Source: Bog-473 sp963744225 (GTDB lineage: Bacteria; Actinomycetota; Acidimicrobiia; Acidimicrobiales; RAAP-2). Taken from it: a DNA stretch of 64,000 nt. The notes under the pieces are model-generated. The model worked only from the letters and a program-made list of their open reading frames with translations. It was not told the origin of the DNA and did no database searches. The stretch lies in the NCBI GenBank assembly GCA_963744225.1, contig CAVUSV010000003.1, positions 930,001 to 994,000 of the forward strand, in the 5' to 3' direction. The first letter of the stretch is position 1. Every line of letters starts with the position of its first letter. Below, piece after piece: positions 17,961-26,718 of this stretch. A program made the translations under genes and the position numbers.

Positions 17961-18881
17961 GTGACGCAACGCAGGCGCTCCGTTCTCATTCGTGCCGCCC
18001 TGTCCCTGTTCGCCCTCGTCACCGTGCAGGGTGCCGCGGCCGCGGCAGCCAGCGCGTCAAGCGGCAAACCGACCATCATCATCGGGTCGACCAACTTCGA
18101 GGAGCAGGCCATCGTCGCCAACATCTACGGCGACGTGCTGAAGAAGGCCGGCTACCCGGTCACCGTCGAACCAGCGACGGGAACGCGGGCGATTGTGGTG
18201 CCGGCAATTGAGAAGGGCCAGATCGACCTGGAAGCCGACTACGCGGCGTCGTTGCTCGGTTATCTGCACGGCGGCAATCCCCAGCCGGCCGGGACGAACA
18301 TCGCGACTGCGGTGCCGGCGGACCAGAAGGCGCTGGCGCAGTACGGGGTGACGGTCCTCCCAGCATCCAATGCCCTCGACACCAACGTCTTCGCGGTGAC
18401 CCAGGCCACGGCGAAGAAGTATCACCTGACCACGATCTCCAGCCTGAAGCCCAACGCCTCGAAGCTCATCCTCGGGGGGCCGCCGGAGTGCCCGACGTTC
18501 GCCGGCTGCGAGGCCGGCCTCAAGAAGGTCTACGGCCTCACCTTTGCCGGGTTCAAGTCGCTCGACGAGGCCGGCCCACTCAGCGTCGCCGCGCTCAAGA
18601 ACGGCGAGGTGCAGGTGGTGGAGCTCTTCTCGAGCGACGGCAATGTCGTTTCGAACAACTTCGTCGCCCTCACCGACAACAAGCACCTCGAGGGCGCCGA
18701 CTACATCGTCCCCGTGATCCGCAAGTCGGTGGACACCCCCGGGGTGGCCAAGGCGCTCAACACCGTCGACGCCAAACTCACCACCAATGCCATCTCGAAG
18801 CTGAACCTCGACGTGACCTCGCAGCATCAGGACCCTGCCGCCGTGGCCCAAGCCTGGGTGACATCTCAGCACCTCGGCTGA
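17961..18881 (+). CDS. Osmoprotectant ABC transporter substrate-binding protein (OpuCC/OsmF-like)
   Basis: The 306-residue product belongs to the quaternary-amine-binding family. The start of the mature domain 'IIIGSTNFEEQAIVANIYGD' (about residues 38-57) is diagnostic. A Sec signal peptide precedes it, ending in an Ala-rich stretch, but there is no lipobox cysteine, so the mature protein would not be lipid-anchored in the usual way. GTG 17961 is chosen because AGGAAGG lies 9-15 bases upstream. Likely ligands are glycine betaine, choline or carnitine; the binding-site residues cannot be verified here. Confidence 0.9.
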   Translation: MTQRRRSVLIRAALSLFALVTVQGAAAAAASASSGKPTIIIGSTNFEEQAIVANIYGDVLKKAGYPVTVEPATGTRAIVVPAIEKGQIDLEADYAASLLGYLHGGNPQPAGTNIATAVPADQKALAQYGVTVLPASNALDTNVFAVTQATAKKYHLTTISSLKPNASKLILGGPPECPTFAGCEAGLKKVYGLTFAGFKSLDEAGPLSVAALKNGEVQVVELFSSDGNVVSNNFVALTDNKHLEGADYIVPVIRKSVDTPGVAKALNTVDAKLTTNAISKLNLDVTSQHQDPAAVAQAWVTSQHLG

Positions 18882-18886
18882 CCGGT

Positions 18887-18905
18887 CGCGCCGCTTCGAG
18901 GCGCG
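18887..18905 (+). terminator. Stem-loop after the osmoprotectant operon
   Basis: CGCGCC (18887-18892) pairs with GGCGCG (18900-18905) around a 7-base loop, 6 bases after the stop codon. Only a short TT follows, so it may be a weak terminator or a stabilising 3' hairpin. Confidence 0.35.
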
Positions 18906-18952
18906 TTCCGAACCAGTTCAAGAGCGCGAATCGACACCGGTAGGGTTGGCGC

Positions 18953-19543
18953 GTGTCGTCGATCCTGTTGGCAACGGGGCTCGCGACCGTCTGGTGGCGG
19001 TACGTCGTTCTGTTCTTCGGAGTGATGGCCTCTTGGGCCGGAGTCCCATTCATCGGAGCTGCGGCGATTGGAGCGGCAGGCGTCGCCGCAAGCCAGGGTC
19101 AACTGAATTTGGTGGCGGTGATCGTGGTGGCAACCATCGCTGGCGAGGTAGGCGGATTGATCGGGTATGCGATCGGCTTCCGCTGGGGTCGTGAACTCCT
19201 GGAAAGACCTGGCAAACGCCAAGCGGGCCGGCGAAGGATCGTTGAACGGGGCCAGCAGGCCTATGCGAAATGGGGACGGCTGGCCGTCTTCGTCACGCCG
19301 GCGATCGTCTCGGGCACGGCAAAGATGCAGCACGGACAGTTCGTATTGTGGAACTTCGTCGCATCGCTCGCTTTTGCGTTATCCGTAGCTCCGAGCGCAT
19401 ACGGGCTGGGCAGAATCGCGACCGGTCATCATTCGGCCGACGACGTTCTCATTCTCGTGTTTGGCCTTGTCGTCGGGGTCTTGATCGTCGGATTCTGGTT
19501 GCACCACCGTCGAAAGAGCGTCACTCCCACTGTTCCGCACTGA
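18953..19543 (+). CDS. DedA-family (VTT domain) membrane protein
   Basis: The 196-residue protein has four to five membrane segments. The pattern 'SWAGVPFIGAAAIGAAGVAA' and 'GEVGGLIGYAIGFRWGRELLE', followed by an arginine- and glycine-rich 'VERGQQAYAKWGRLAVFVTP' segment, is that of DedA/VTT proteins. Some members flip lipids such as undecaprenyl phosphate; here the role is unknown. GTG 18953 is used. Codon usage is less GC-biased than in neighbours. It converges with the phosphorylase gene. Confidence 0.75.
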   Translation: MSSILLATGLATVWWRYVVLFFGVMASWAGVPFIGAAAIGAAGVAASQGQLNLVAVIVVATIAGEVGGLIGYAIGFRWGRELLERPGKRQAGRRRIVERGQQAYAKWGRLAVFVTPAIVSGTAKMQHGQFVLWNFVASLAFALSVAPSAYGLGRIATGHHSADDVLILVFGLVVGVLIVGFWLHHRRKSVTPTVPH

Positions 19544-19584
19544 CATCGGAGACGTGTCGTTGGGTCACAATCAAAGGTGTCCGC

Positions 19585-20397
19585 TCAGGGGAGCGACCCG
19601 ATTACGTGGCGGACGATGGCGGCCACGACCGGTGCCGAGGCAGCACCGATACTCGAAATGGCCGTGATCTCGGTCAGTGACGCGGTGGTGGCCGCGGCAT
19701 TGGTGACCACGGCGAGGCCCAGGACTTCGGCACCGGCGGCACGGGCGGCGATGGTCTCGAGCGCCATGGACATGCCCACGACGTCGGCGCCGGCCTGGCG
19801 CAGCATGCTGACTTCGGCCGGAGTCTCGAATTGGGGCCCCGATACCTGGGCGTAGACCCCGGGTCGGGGAGAGATCAGCTTGCCCGCGGGTTCGGCTGTC
19901 GAGAGAGCGAGCTCCCGCAACCGTGGGGAGTAGGCGTCCACCATGTCGATAAAGCTTGGGCCGCTGAGCGGACTGCGCCCGGTCAGATTGAGCTGGTCCT
20001 CGACCACCATGACCGAACCGGGGCTGAGGTCGTCGCGGATACCCCCGACGGCGGCGGTCAGGATGACGGTCCTACAGCCGGCCGCGATGCCGGTCCGGAG
20101 GGGGTGGACGGCCTCGGCCGGCTCGATCCCTTCGTAGAGGTGAGAGCGGCCGCCGAAGATCAACACCTGGCGCCCCTGAATTGGTACCGACCAGCCGTGC
20201 GCCCGATGCCCGGCCGCCGTGTAGGGCGGGAAAGAAGGGAGCGTGTCGAGCGGGAGCGAATCATCTCCCGCGCCGAGCAACTCTGCCACGCCCGACAGCC
20301 CGGTTCCCAGTACGACCAGCACGTCGTGGTGGTCCGTCCCGATCCGACGGGCCAGCTCCCGGGCGCTGCGCGCCGCCGGGTCGGTGGCATCCTCCAT
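19585..20397 (-). CDS. punA: Purine-nucleoside phosphorylase (trimeric, PNP/MTAP family)
   Basis: The enzyme splits purine nucleosides with phosphate to base and ribose-1-phosphate. In the 270-residue product the phosphate-binding 'LGTGLSG' (about residues 31-37), 'FGGRSHLYEG' with its conserved His, 'TAAVGGI' and the 'GPQFETPAE' substrate loop are present, with 'VVGMSMALE' and 'VTNAAA' near the C-terminus. The Asn in the latter suggests guanosine/inosine preference, as in bacterial trimeric PNPs. It starts at ATG 20397, 47 bases from the divergent amine-oxidase gene. Confidence 0.92.
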   Translation of the reverse strand: MEDATDPAARSARELARRIGTDHHDVLVVLGTGLSGVAELLGAGDDSLPLDTLPSFPPYTAAGHRAHGWSVPIQGRQVLIFGGRSHLYEGIEPAEAVHPLRTGIAAGCRTVILTAAVGGIRDDLSPGSVMVVEDQLNLTGRSPLSGPSFIDMVDAYSPRLRELALSTAEPAGKLISPRPGVYAQVSGPQFETPAEVSMLRQAGADVVGMSMALETIAARAAGAEVLGLAVVTNAAATTASLTEITAISSIGAASAPVVAAIVRHVIGSLP

Positions 20398-20444
20398 CGG
20401 TGCATGGTAGGCGCCACTCGGTCACCGGGCCCCCGCCACCTACG

Positions 20445-22388
20445 ATGGCCTCGATGTCGACTACGACCGCTTCCGCCCCCCCGTCATTGCATCCGCTGTC
20501 CCCCCTGAACGGGGACGAGATCAAGGCCGCCCGCCAGATCGTCTTCGACAGTGGCCGCACCATCGTGCCGAACGAGGCGCTGCGTTTTGCCTACGTCGGC
20601 CTGTGTGACCCCCCCAAGGAGGTGGTCCGGGCGGTCGACCGGGGCGAGCCGGCCGTGCTCGACCGCCAGGTACGCATGGTGCTCTTGGAGGGCCCGGAGG
20701 CCGATGTGGTCGAGGTGATCGTCTCGGTGACTCGGGGAGCGGTCGTGAGCTGGCAGGCGGTGCCCGACGTTCGGCCGCCGCTGCAGATGGAAGAGGCCTA
20801 CGCGGCGCAGCTGGCCCTGCAGGAGTGTGCCGAGTGGAACGCCGCCCTCGACCGCCGCGGGGTGACCGACCGGTCGCTCGTCCAGGTCGACCCCTGGCCG
20901 GCCGGCACCTTCGGGCTCGACCACGAGAAGGGACGCCGGATCACCAAGTGCATTCCCTATCTACGCGCGGCGCCCGACGACAACGGCTACGCCCGCCCCC
21001 TCGAGGGCCTGCTGGCCATCGTCGACATGGCGCGGGGCCAGGTGCTCGAGGTGATCGACACCGGAACGGTCCCTATCCCTCCGACGTCGGGGAGCTACTA
21101 CCCCGAGGACAACGGGCCGCTGCGCACGGACTTGAAGCCGCTCGTCATCACCCAGCCCGAAGGCCCGAGCTTCGTGGTGGAGGGCAACCTCGTGCGGTGG
21201 CAGAAGTGGTCGCTCCGCGTGGGCATGGATCCCCTGGAGGGCCTCGTGCTCTCCACCATCGGCTACGAGGACGGCGGAGGGGTACGGCCGATCGTCTACC
21301 GGGCCTCTGTTAGCGAGATGGTGGTTCCCTACGGACACCCCGGTCCCATGCACTCGTGGAAGAGTGCCTTCGATACCGGGGAGTGGGGACTCGGCCGGAT
21401 GGCGAACCCGCTGACCCTCGGGTGCGACTGCCTCGGCGAGATCCACTACTTCGACGACGTCTTCGCCGACGAACGCGGCAAGCCGCGCACGAAACACAAC
21501 GCCATCTGCATGCACGAAGAGGACTTCTCCATCCTCTGGAAGCACGTGGATATGATGTCGGGCCGTACCGAGGTACGCCGGTCGCGGCGCCTCGTGATCA
21601 GCTCCATCGCGACGGTGGGGAACTACGAGTACGGCTTCTACTGGTACTTCTACCTCGACGGCACCATGCAGCTCGAGGTGAAGTTGACGGGGATCATGTC
21701 GACGATGGCGGTCGCTGGGGATGACCCAGGTGCGCACGCACGCCTCGTGGCGCCCGGGCTGGCTGCGCCCTTCCACCAGCACCTGTTCAACGTGCGGCTC
21801 GACGTCGAGATCGACGGAACCGACAACGCCGTCTTCGAGGTGGATGCGGTGCCGTCGCCACCCGGCGAGGGCAACCCCTACGGAAGTGCCTTCGAAACGT
21901 CGACCACGCTGCTCGAGACAGAGCTGGCGGCGCGCCGCGACGTCGATCCGTCACGCTCGCGCTCGTGGCGCATCACCAACCGGAGCCGTCGCAACGGGTT
22001 GGGTCAGCCGACGTCCTACAAGCTCCTGCCCGGCGCCACCCCCACGCTCCTGGCCGGCCCCGAATCGAGCATCGGCCGGCGCGCCGCGTTCGCGGCGCAC
22101 AACCTGTGGGTGACGCCGTTCGACTCCGCTGAGCGGCGGGCGGCGGGCGACTACCCCAACCAGCACGTGGGCGGAGCCGGCCTGCCGGCGTGGACGGCGC
22201 AGGACCGGTCCGTGGTCGATACCGACATCGTCCTGTGGCACTCATTCGGCGTCACCCACATCCCCCGGCCCGAGGACTGGCCCGTGATGCCCGTGGAGTC
22301 CGCTGGCTTCATGCTGATCCCCGTCGGCTTCTTCGACCGAAACCCGGCGCTCGACGTGCCTCCCTCTGCCGACCACTGTCATGGCTGA
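20445..22388 (+). CDS. Copper-containing primary amine oxidase
   Basis: This enzyme oxidises primary amines to aldehydes with release of ammonia and hydrogen peroxide, using a self-made topaquinone. In the 647-residue product the cofactor tyrosine is Y394 in 'GNYEYGFYW', the catalytic base is D310 in 'AFDTGEWG' (84 residues earlier, as in the Arthrobacter enzyme), and the copper-binding HxH is H444/H446 in 'FHQHLFN'. The N2 and N3 domains precede the catalytic domain. There is no signal peptide, so it is probably cytoplasmic. ATG 20445 or 20454 could be the start. A DtxR-type regulator begins 8 bases downstream. Confidence 0.95.
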   Translation: MASMSTTTASAPPSLHPLSPLNGDEIKAARQIVFDSGRTIVPNEALRFAYVGLCDPPKEVVRAVDRGEPAVLDRQVRMVLLEGPEADVVEVIVSVTRGAVVSWQAVPDVRPPLQMEEAYAAQLALQECAEWNAALDRRGVTDRSLVQVDPWPAGTFGLDHEKGRRITKCIPYLRAAPDDNGYARPLEGLLAIVDMARGQVLEVIDTGTVPIPPTSGSYYPEDNGPLRTDLKPLVITQPEGPSFVVEGNLVRWQKWSLRVGMDPLEGLVLSTIGYEDGGGVRPIVYRASVSEMVVPYGHPGPMHSWKSAFDTGEWGLGRMANPLTLGCDCLGEIHYFDDVFADERGKPRTKHNAICMHEEDFSILWKHVDMMSGRTEVRRSRRLVISSIATVGNYEYGFYWYFYLDGTMQLEVKLTGIMSTMAVAGDDPGAHARLVAPGLAAPFHQHLFNVRLDVEIDGTDNAVFEVDAVPSPPGEGNPYGSAFETSTTLLETELAARRDVDPSRSRSWRITNRSRRNGLGQPTSYKLLPGATPTLLAGPESSIGRRAAFAAHNLWVTPFDSAERRAAGDYPNQHVGGAGLPAWTAQDRSVVDTDIVLWHSFGVTHIPRPEDWPVMPVESAGFMLIPVGFFDRNPALDVPPSADHCHG

Positions 22389-22406
22389 GGACTGTCGTGG
22401 CTGAGC
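22375..22406 (+). repeat. 16-base tandem duplication at the amine oxidase/DtxR junction
   Basis: Two copies of a 16-base unit, ACTGTC(A/G)TGGCTGAG(G/C), lie at 22375-22390 and 22391-22406. The first contains the stop of the amine oxidase and an ATGGCTGAG that is out of frame; the second contains GTGGCTGAG, the start of the regulator. Confidence 0.8.
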
Positions 22407-23095
22407 AGCGGTCGCCCACGCATTCGCCCCAGGAGTACCACCCCCCAGTCGAGGAGTATCTCGAGACGATGCTCGCGCTGGGCGAGGAGGGCGTGCCCGT
22501 GATCCAGGCCCGCATCGCCGAGCGGCTGGGCCGGTCCGCCCCTTCGGTCTCCGAGATGCTCGACCGCCTCAGCGAGGACGGCTACGTCGCCCGGGAGGGC
22601 CGGCGGCTTTCGCTCACCGACAGCGGCCGCGCCCTGGCGGAGAAGGTCGTGCGCAAGCACCGCCTAGCGGAGCGGCTGCTCGTCGACGTCATCGGGCTCG
22701 AATGGCACAAGGTGCACCGGGAGGCGGGGCGCTGGGAGCACGTGATCTCCGACGATGTCGAGGCTCGCCTCGTCGAGCTGCTCGGTGACCCCGCCACGTG
22801 CCCCCACGGCAACCCCATCCCCGGTTCGCACTCACCGGCGCCTTCGGTCGCGACCCGCCCGCTTGCCGACGTGAGCGTGGGCGAGCGGGTGCGCCTTCTG
22901 CGCATCAGCGAAGAGGTCGAGCTCAACCTGGGCTCCCTGACGATGCTCGACGAGAGTGGCTTCATCCCGGGCGCCGTGGCCAAGGTGGGCGGCCGCGATA
23001 GCGACGGCAGCGTGGAGGTGGCGGTGGAGGGCGGTGGCGAGTCCATCCGGGTCTCGCGCGACCTGTCCGACCGGTTGTTCGTCGCCGCACCATGA
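22397..23095 (+). CDS. DtxR/IdeR-family metal-dependent transcriptional repressor
   Basis: The 232-residue product has the DtxR layout: a winged helix (about residues 14-75, 'ARIAERLGRSAPSVSEMLDR' is the recognition region), a dimerisation/metal-binding domain with 'RKHRLAERLLVDVIGL', 'EAGRWEHVIS' and the diagnostic 'CPHGNPIPG', and a C-terminal SH3-like FeoA domain. It would bind DNA when loaded with Fe2+ or Mn2+. GTG 22397 is the start. The stop overlaps the next gene as ATGA. The location between a copper enzyme and a metal-dependent amidohydrolase suggests that it may control them, which is inference. Confidence 0.93.
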   Translation: MAEQRSPTHSPQEYHPPVEEYLETMLALGEEGVPVIQARIAERLGRSAPSVSEMLDRLSEDGYVAREGRRLSLTDSGRALAEKVVRKHRLAERLLVDVIGLEWHKVHREAGRWEHVISDDVEARLVELLGDPATCPHGNPIPGSHSPAPSVATRPLADVSVGERVRLLRISEEVELNLGSLTMLDESGFIPGAVAKVGGRDSDGSVEVAVEGGGESIRVSRDLSDRLFVAAP

Positions 23096-24397
23096 CGCTT
23101 CGGCTGGTGGCCGACGCCGTCTTCACCGTCGACCCGGACGACACCATGCTCCTGCCGGGCGCCATCGAGATCGACGACGGCTTTGTCTCGTGGATCGGTG
23201 ACCCGTGGCAGGTCCCCGCCGCCAAGGGGACCGAAGTCCACCAGTTGGGCGGCCTGCTCATGCCGGGGCTCGTCAACTGCCACGGCCACTCGCCCATGAC
23301 GCTGCTGCGCAGCGCGGGTGACGGGCTTCCCCTGGAGCGCTGGTTGCACGAGTCCGTCTGGCCCCGCGAAGCATTGCTCAGCGACGAGGACGTCTACTGG
23401 GGCATGATGCTCGGGGCGGCGGAGCTCTTGTGCAACGGCACCACGACCACCTGTGAGCAGTACCGCCACCCGGAACCCGTCGTCGAAGCGCTGGTGGACG
23501 CCGGCATCCGGGCCATGTACACCCCGGGCATCTTCGACGTGCCGGGCGCGGGGAGCACGGACACCTGGGAGATCTTGCTCGACGAGGCGTGCCGGCTGTT
23601 CGACTCGATGGAGGGCCGGGAGGGACGCCTCCATCTCGGCTTCGGCCCGCACGCGGCCTACACCGTGCCGCCCGAGGGGTTGCGGGCCATCGCCGCCGAG
23701 GCCCAACGGCGCGACGCTCTCCTGCAGATCCATCTCTCCGAGACGCTGGCCGAGGGCACGATGGTGATGGACCGCTACGGGATGAGCGCACCGGCGCTGC
23801 TGGCCGAGGCGGGTGCGCTCGGCGGCCGCGTCCTGGCCGCGCACTCGGTGTGGCTGGACGATGCCGACCTCGACCTGGTCGTCGAGCATGACGTGGCAGT
23901 GGCCCACTGCCCGGGCTCAAACGGGAAGTTGGGTGCGGGGGTGGCGCGGTTGAAGGCGATGCTGGACCGCGGCGTGCGCGTGGGACTGGGGACCGACGGG
24001 CCGGCCTCCAACGATGATCTTCATCTCTGGGACGAGATGCGGCTCGCGGCACTGCTGGCCCGGGCGGGCGACAGACCCTGGTGCCGTCAGCTCCGCCATG
24101 GCCCTGCGATTGGCCACCCGGGGAGGTGGCGAGGCGCTCGGCCTGCCTGTTGGTGCGCTTGAGGTCGGGCGGCCGGCGGACGTCATCCGGTTGCGCACCA
24201 ACGACGCCCGCTTCACCCCGTCGGCCACCGACGCGGAGCTGCTGGGGCACCTCGTCTGGGCCGGGGCGGGGTATCTGGTGACCGACGTGTGGGTGGGCGG
24301 GGAGCGCGTCGTGGAGGCGGGACGCTGTACGAAGTTCGACGACGAGCGGGCCCACGCTGAAGTGGCCCAGCGCGCCCTTCGACTGCTCGGCTCTTAG
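23092..24397 (+). CDS. Metal-dependent amidohydrolase (SAH/MTA deaminase-like), frameshifted in this sequence
   Basis: The protein belongs to the cytosine-deaminase-like amidohydrolases that include S-adenosylhomocysteine/5-methylthioadenosine deaminases and TrzN/AtzB. Metal ligands are seen in 'NCHGHSPM' (HxH, about residues 60-65), 'QIHLSET', 'AAHSVWLDD' and 'LGTDGPASNDD'. It begins at ATG 23092 inside the DtxR stop (ATGA). The first frame ends at 24162, while the conserved C-terminus 'VSSAMALRLATRGG' to the end continues in the next frame to 24397. The switch lies at about 24073-24078 (GACAGACC) and looks like one extra base. A purine-salvage role would fit the nearby phosphorylase. Confidence 0.88.
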
Positions 24398-24408
24398 GCT
24401 TTCTCGCC

Positions 24409-25671
24409 ATGCCCGGCTTCGTCGACCAGGCCCAGCTGCACGCGCGCGCCGGCGACGGGGGAGCCGGGGCGGTCTCATGGCGCCGCGAGGCCCATGTCGA
24501 CCGGGGCGGCCCGGACGGCGGCGACGGGGGCCATGGCGGCGACGTCTGGCTGGTCGCCTCGGTGAACGAGTCGTCTCTGCTCGGTTTCCGGGATCACCCG
24601 TTCCGCCGCGCCACGGACGGCACGCACGGATCGGGATCCAAGCGCCACGGTGCACGCGGCAAGGACCTGGTGGTTCCGGTGCCCGTGGGCACGGTGGTGC
24701 GCGACCGCGACGGCGCCGTGGTGTGTGACCTGACGACCGAGGGACGCGTTCCTTGGTGGCCGAGGGCGGCCAGGGGGGCAGGGGCAACGCCGCGCTTTCT
24801 CTCCAACCGCCGCCGCGCCCCCGCCTTTGCCGAGCAGGGCGAGAAGGGCCAGGAGTTCTGGCTGAACATGGAGCTCAAGTTGATGGCCGACGTGGCGCTG
24901 GTGGGCCACCCCAACGCCGGGAAGTCGACGCTCATCTCCACCGTGTCGGCCGCGAAACCAAAAATTGCCGACTACCCGTTCACCACGCTGGAGCCCCATC
25001 TCGGCGTGGTCCGGATCGGCGGTGTGCGCGACGGGACCGAGTTCGTCCTGGCGGACATTCCGGGCCTCGTCGAGGGCGCGGCCGAGGGCAAGGGCCTGGG
25101 GCACCAGTTCCTCCGCCACATCGAGCGCGCCCGGGTGCTCGTCGTGCTGCTCGATCTCGCCGCCCCGGAACTCGGCGGCGAGCCTCCGGCGACGCAGTTG
25201 CGCATCCTGCTCTCCGAGCTCGGCGCGTACCGGCCCGAGCTCCTCGAGCGCCCGCGGGTCGTGGTCGGGAGCAAGGCCGATATCGGTTCCGACGACGAGG
25301 GCCTGTGCGACATCGTGCTCTCGGCGGCCACCGGCACGGGTGTGGCCGCGCTCGTTGAGCGGCTGGGTGCCGTGGTGCGGCAGGCGCGGGCCGACGCCGT
25401 GGCCGCGGCGACGAGCGAGGTCATCGTGCACCGGCCCGTCCCCGAAGGGGTGGACGTGCGCCGGGCGGGGCCCGGCGCCTGGGTCGTCGTGGGTCGCGCC
25501 GCCGAGCGGGCCGTCGCACTGTCGGACCTCAACGACGACGGAGCACAGGCAGAGGTCGTTCGGCGGCTCCGACGCCTCGGGGTGGACCGCGCCCTGAATC
25601 GGGCGGGCGCGCGCGAAGGGGACGAGATCACTGTGGGCACCATGACCTTCACCTGGGGCGACGAGTCGTGA
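24409..25671 (+). CDS. obgE: GTPase Obg/CgtA, with a compensated double frameshift in the Obg domain
   Basis: Obg is a ribosome-associated GTPase required for 50S assembly. The 420-residue frame has the glycine-rich Obg fold (residues 1-160), the G domain with P-loop 'GHPNAGKST' (about residues 165-173), switch region 'DYPFTT', 'DIPGLVEGAAEG', and an OCT domain at the C-terminus. Between about 24748 and 24794 the frame is wrong: the +2-shifted reading gives the expected 'LVAEGGQGGRGNA', while the annotated frame gives 'PWWPRAARGAGA'. Two nearby indels therefore cancel. The stop overlaps proB as GTGA. Confidence 0.95.
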   Translation: MPGFVDQAQLHARAGDGGAGAVSWRREAHVDRGGPDGGDGGHGGDVWLVASVNESSLLGFRDHPFRRATDGTHGSGSKRHGARGKDLVVPVPVGTVVRDRDGAVVCDLTTEGRVPWWPRAARGAGATPRFLSNRRRAPAFAEQGEKGQEFWLNMELKLMADVALVGHPNAGKSTLISTVSAAKPKIADYPFTTLEPHLGVVRIGGVRDGTEFVLADIPGLVEGAAEGKGLGHQFLRHIERARVLVVLLDLAAPELGGEPPATQLRILLSELGAYRPELLERPRVVVGSKADIGSDDEGLCDIVLSAATGTGVAALVERLGAVVRQARADAVAAATSEVIVHRPVPEGVDVRRAGPGAWVVVGRAAERAVALSDLNDDGAQAEVVRRLRRLGVDRALNRAGAREGDEITVGTMTFTWGDES

Positions 25672-26714
25672 TCGCTGTCGTCAAGCTGGGCTCGTCCTCG
25701 GTGAACAAGGAGACCGTGGAGCGGCTCTGCGGCGAGATCGTCGCGGCGCGCCAGGCCGGTGACACCGTCGTCGTGGTCACCTCGGGTGCCATCGCCGCCG
25801 GCTGGGCCGCGCTCGACCGCGGAGAGCAGCGTCCGTCGGACCCCGCGGTCCTCCAGGCGGTCTCTGCGGTCGGGCAGCACCGTCTCATGCGGTTGTGGCA
25901 GGACGGGCTCGAGCCCCATGGCACACTCGCCGGGCAGGTGCTGCTGGCGCCGCTCGACTTCGTGCACCGACAGCAGTACCTGCACGCGCGGGGGACGCTG
26001 CGCCACCTGGTGGACCTCGGCGTGGTCCCCGTGGTCAACGAAAACGACGCCGTCGCCGACGAGGAGATCCGTTTCGGCGACAACGATCGCCTTGCCGCGC
26101 TCGTGGCCCACCTGGTCGGCGCTCAGCTCCTCGTGCTGCTTACCGACGCACCCGGGCTGCTCACGGCGGATCCCCGGCGCGACACGGAGGCGTCGCTCAT
26201 TGAGGAGGTCGTGGAGATCGATCACCAGCTGGAGCGGCTGGCCGGGGGTTCGGGCAGTGCGATGGGCAGCGGAGGGATGGCCTCGAAGCTGGCGGCCGCC
26301 AAGATGGCCACCTGGTCGGGCGTCCAGACGGTGATCGCCGACGCCGGCCGGCCGGGCGTGCTGGCCGCGGCGCTGGCCGGCGAGCCGGGGGTGGGCACGG
26401 TGTTCCGGGCCCGGAAGAGCCGCCTTTCTGCCCGCAAGCTCTGGATCGCCTTTGCCGTCGGTTCGGCAGGGTCCCTCAGTGTCGACGAGGGGGCGCGGGC
26501 GGCGCTGACCGAGCGGGGCCGCTCACTTCTCGCGGCGGGGGTTGCCGGGGTCGCCGGCGGCTTCCGACCCGACGACGCCGTCGAGATCAAAGGCCCGGAC
26601 GGCCAGGTCTTCGCCAAGGGCCTGGTCCGGGTGCACGCTGATCGCGTCACGGAGTGGATGGGGCGGCGCAGCCAGGTCGTCGTTCACCGTGACGACTTGG
26701 TGCTTGTAACCTGA
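25668..26714 (+). CDS. proB: Glutamate 5-kinase
   Basis: ProB phosphorylates glutamate in the first step of proline synthesis. The 348-residue product has the amino-acid-kinase N-terminus 'VVKLGSSSVNKE' (about residues 3-14), 'VVTSGAIAAGW', the substrate-binding 'NENDAVADEEIRFGDND' and 'GSGGMASKLAAA', and a C-terminal PUA domain. Feedback by proline is expected. It is coupled to obgE by a GTGA overlap and followed after 4 bases by proA. Confidence 0.97.
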   Translation: MIAVVKLGSSSVNKETVERLCGEIVAARQAGDTVVVVTSGAIAAGWAALDRGEQRPSDPAVLQAVSAVGQHRLMRLWQDGLEPHGTLAGQVLLAPLDFVHRQQYLHARGTLRHLVDLGVVPVVNENDAVADEEIRFGDNDRLAALVAHLVGAQLLVLLTDAPGLLTADPRRDTEASLIEEVVEIDHQLERLAGGSGSAMGSGGMASKLAAAKMATWSGVQTVIADAGRPGVLAAALAGEPGVGTVFRARKSRLSARKLWIAFAVGSAGSLSVDEGARAALTERGRSLLAAGVAGVAGGFRPDDAVEIKGPDGQVFAKGLVRVHADRVTEWMGRRSQVVVHRDDLVLVT

Positions 26715-26718
26715 CCCG

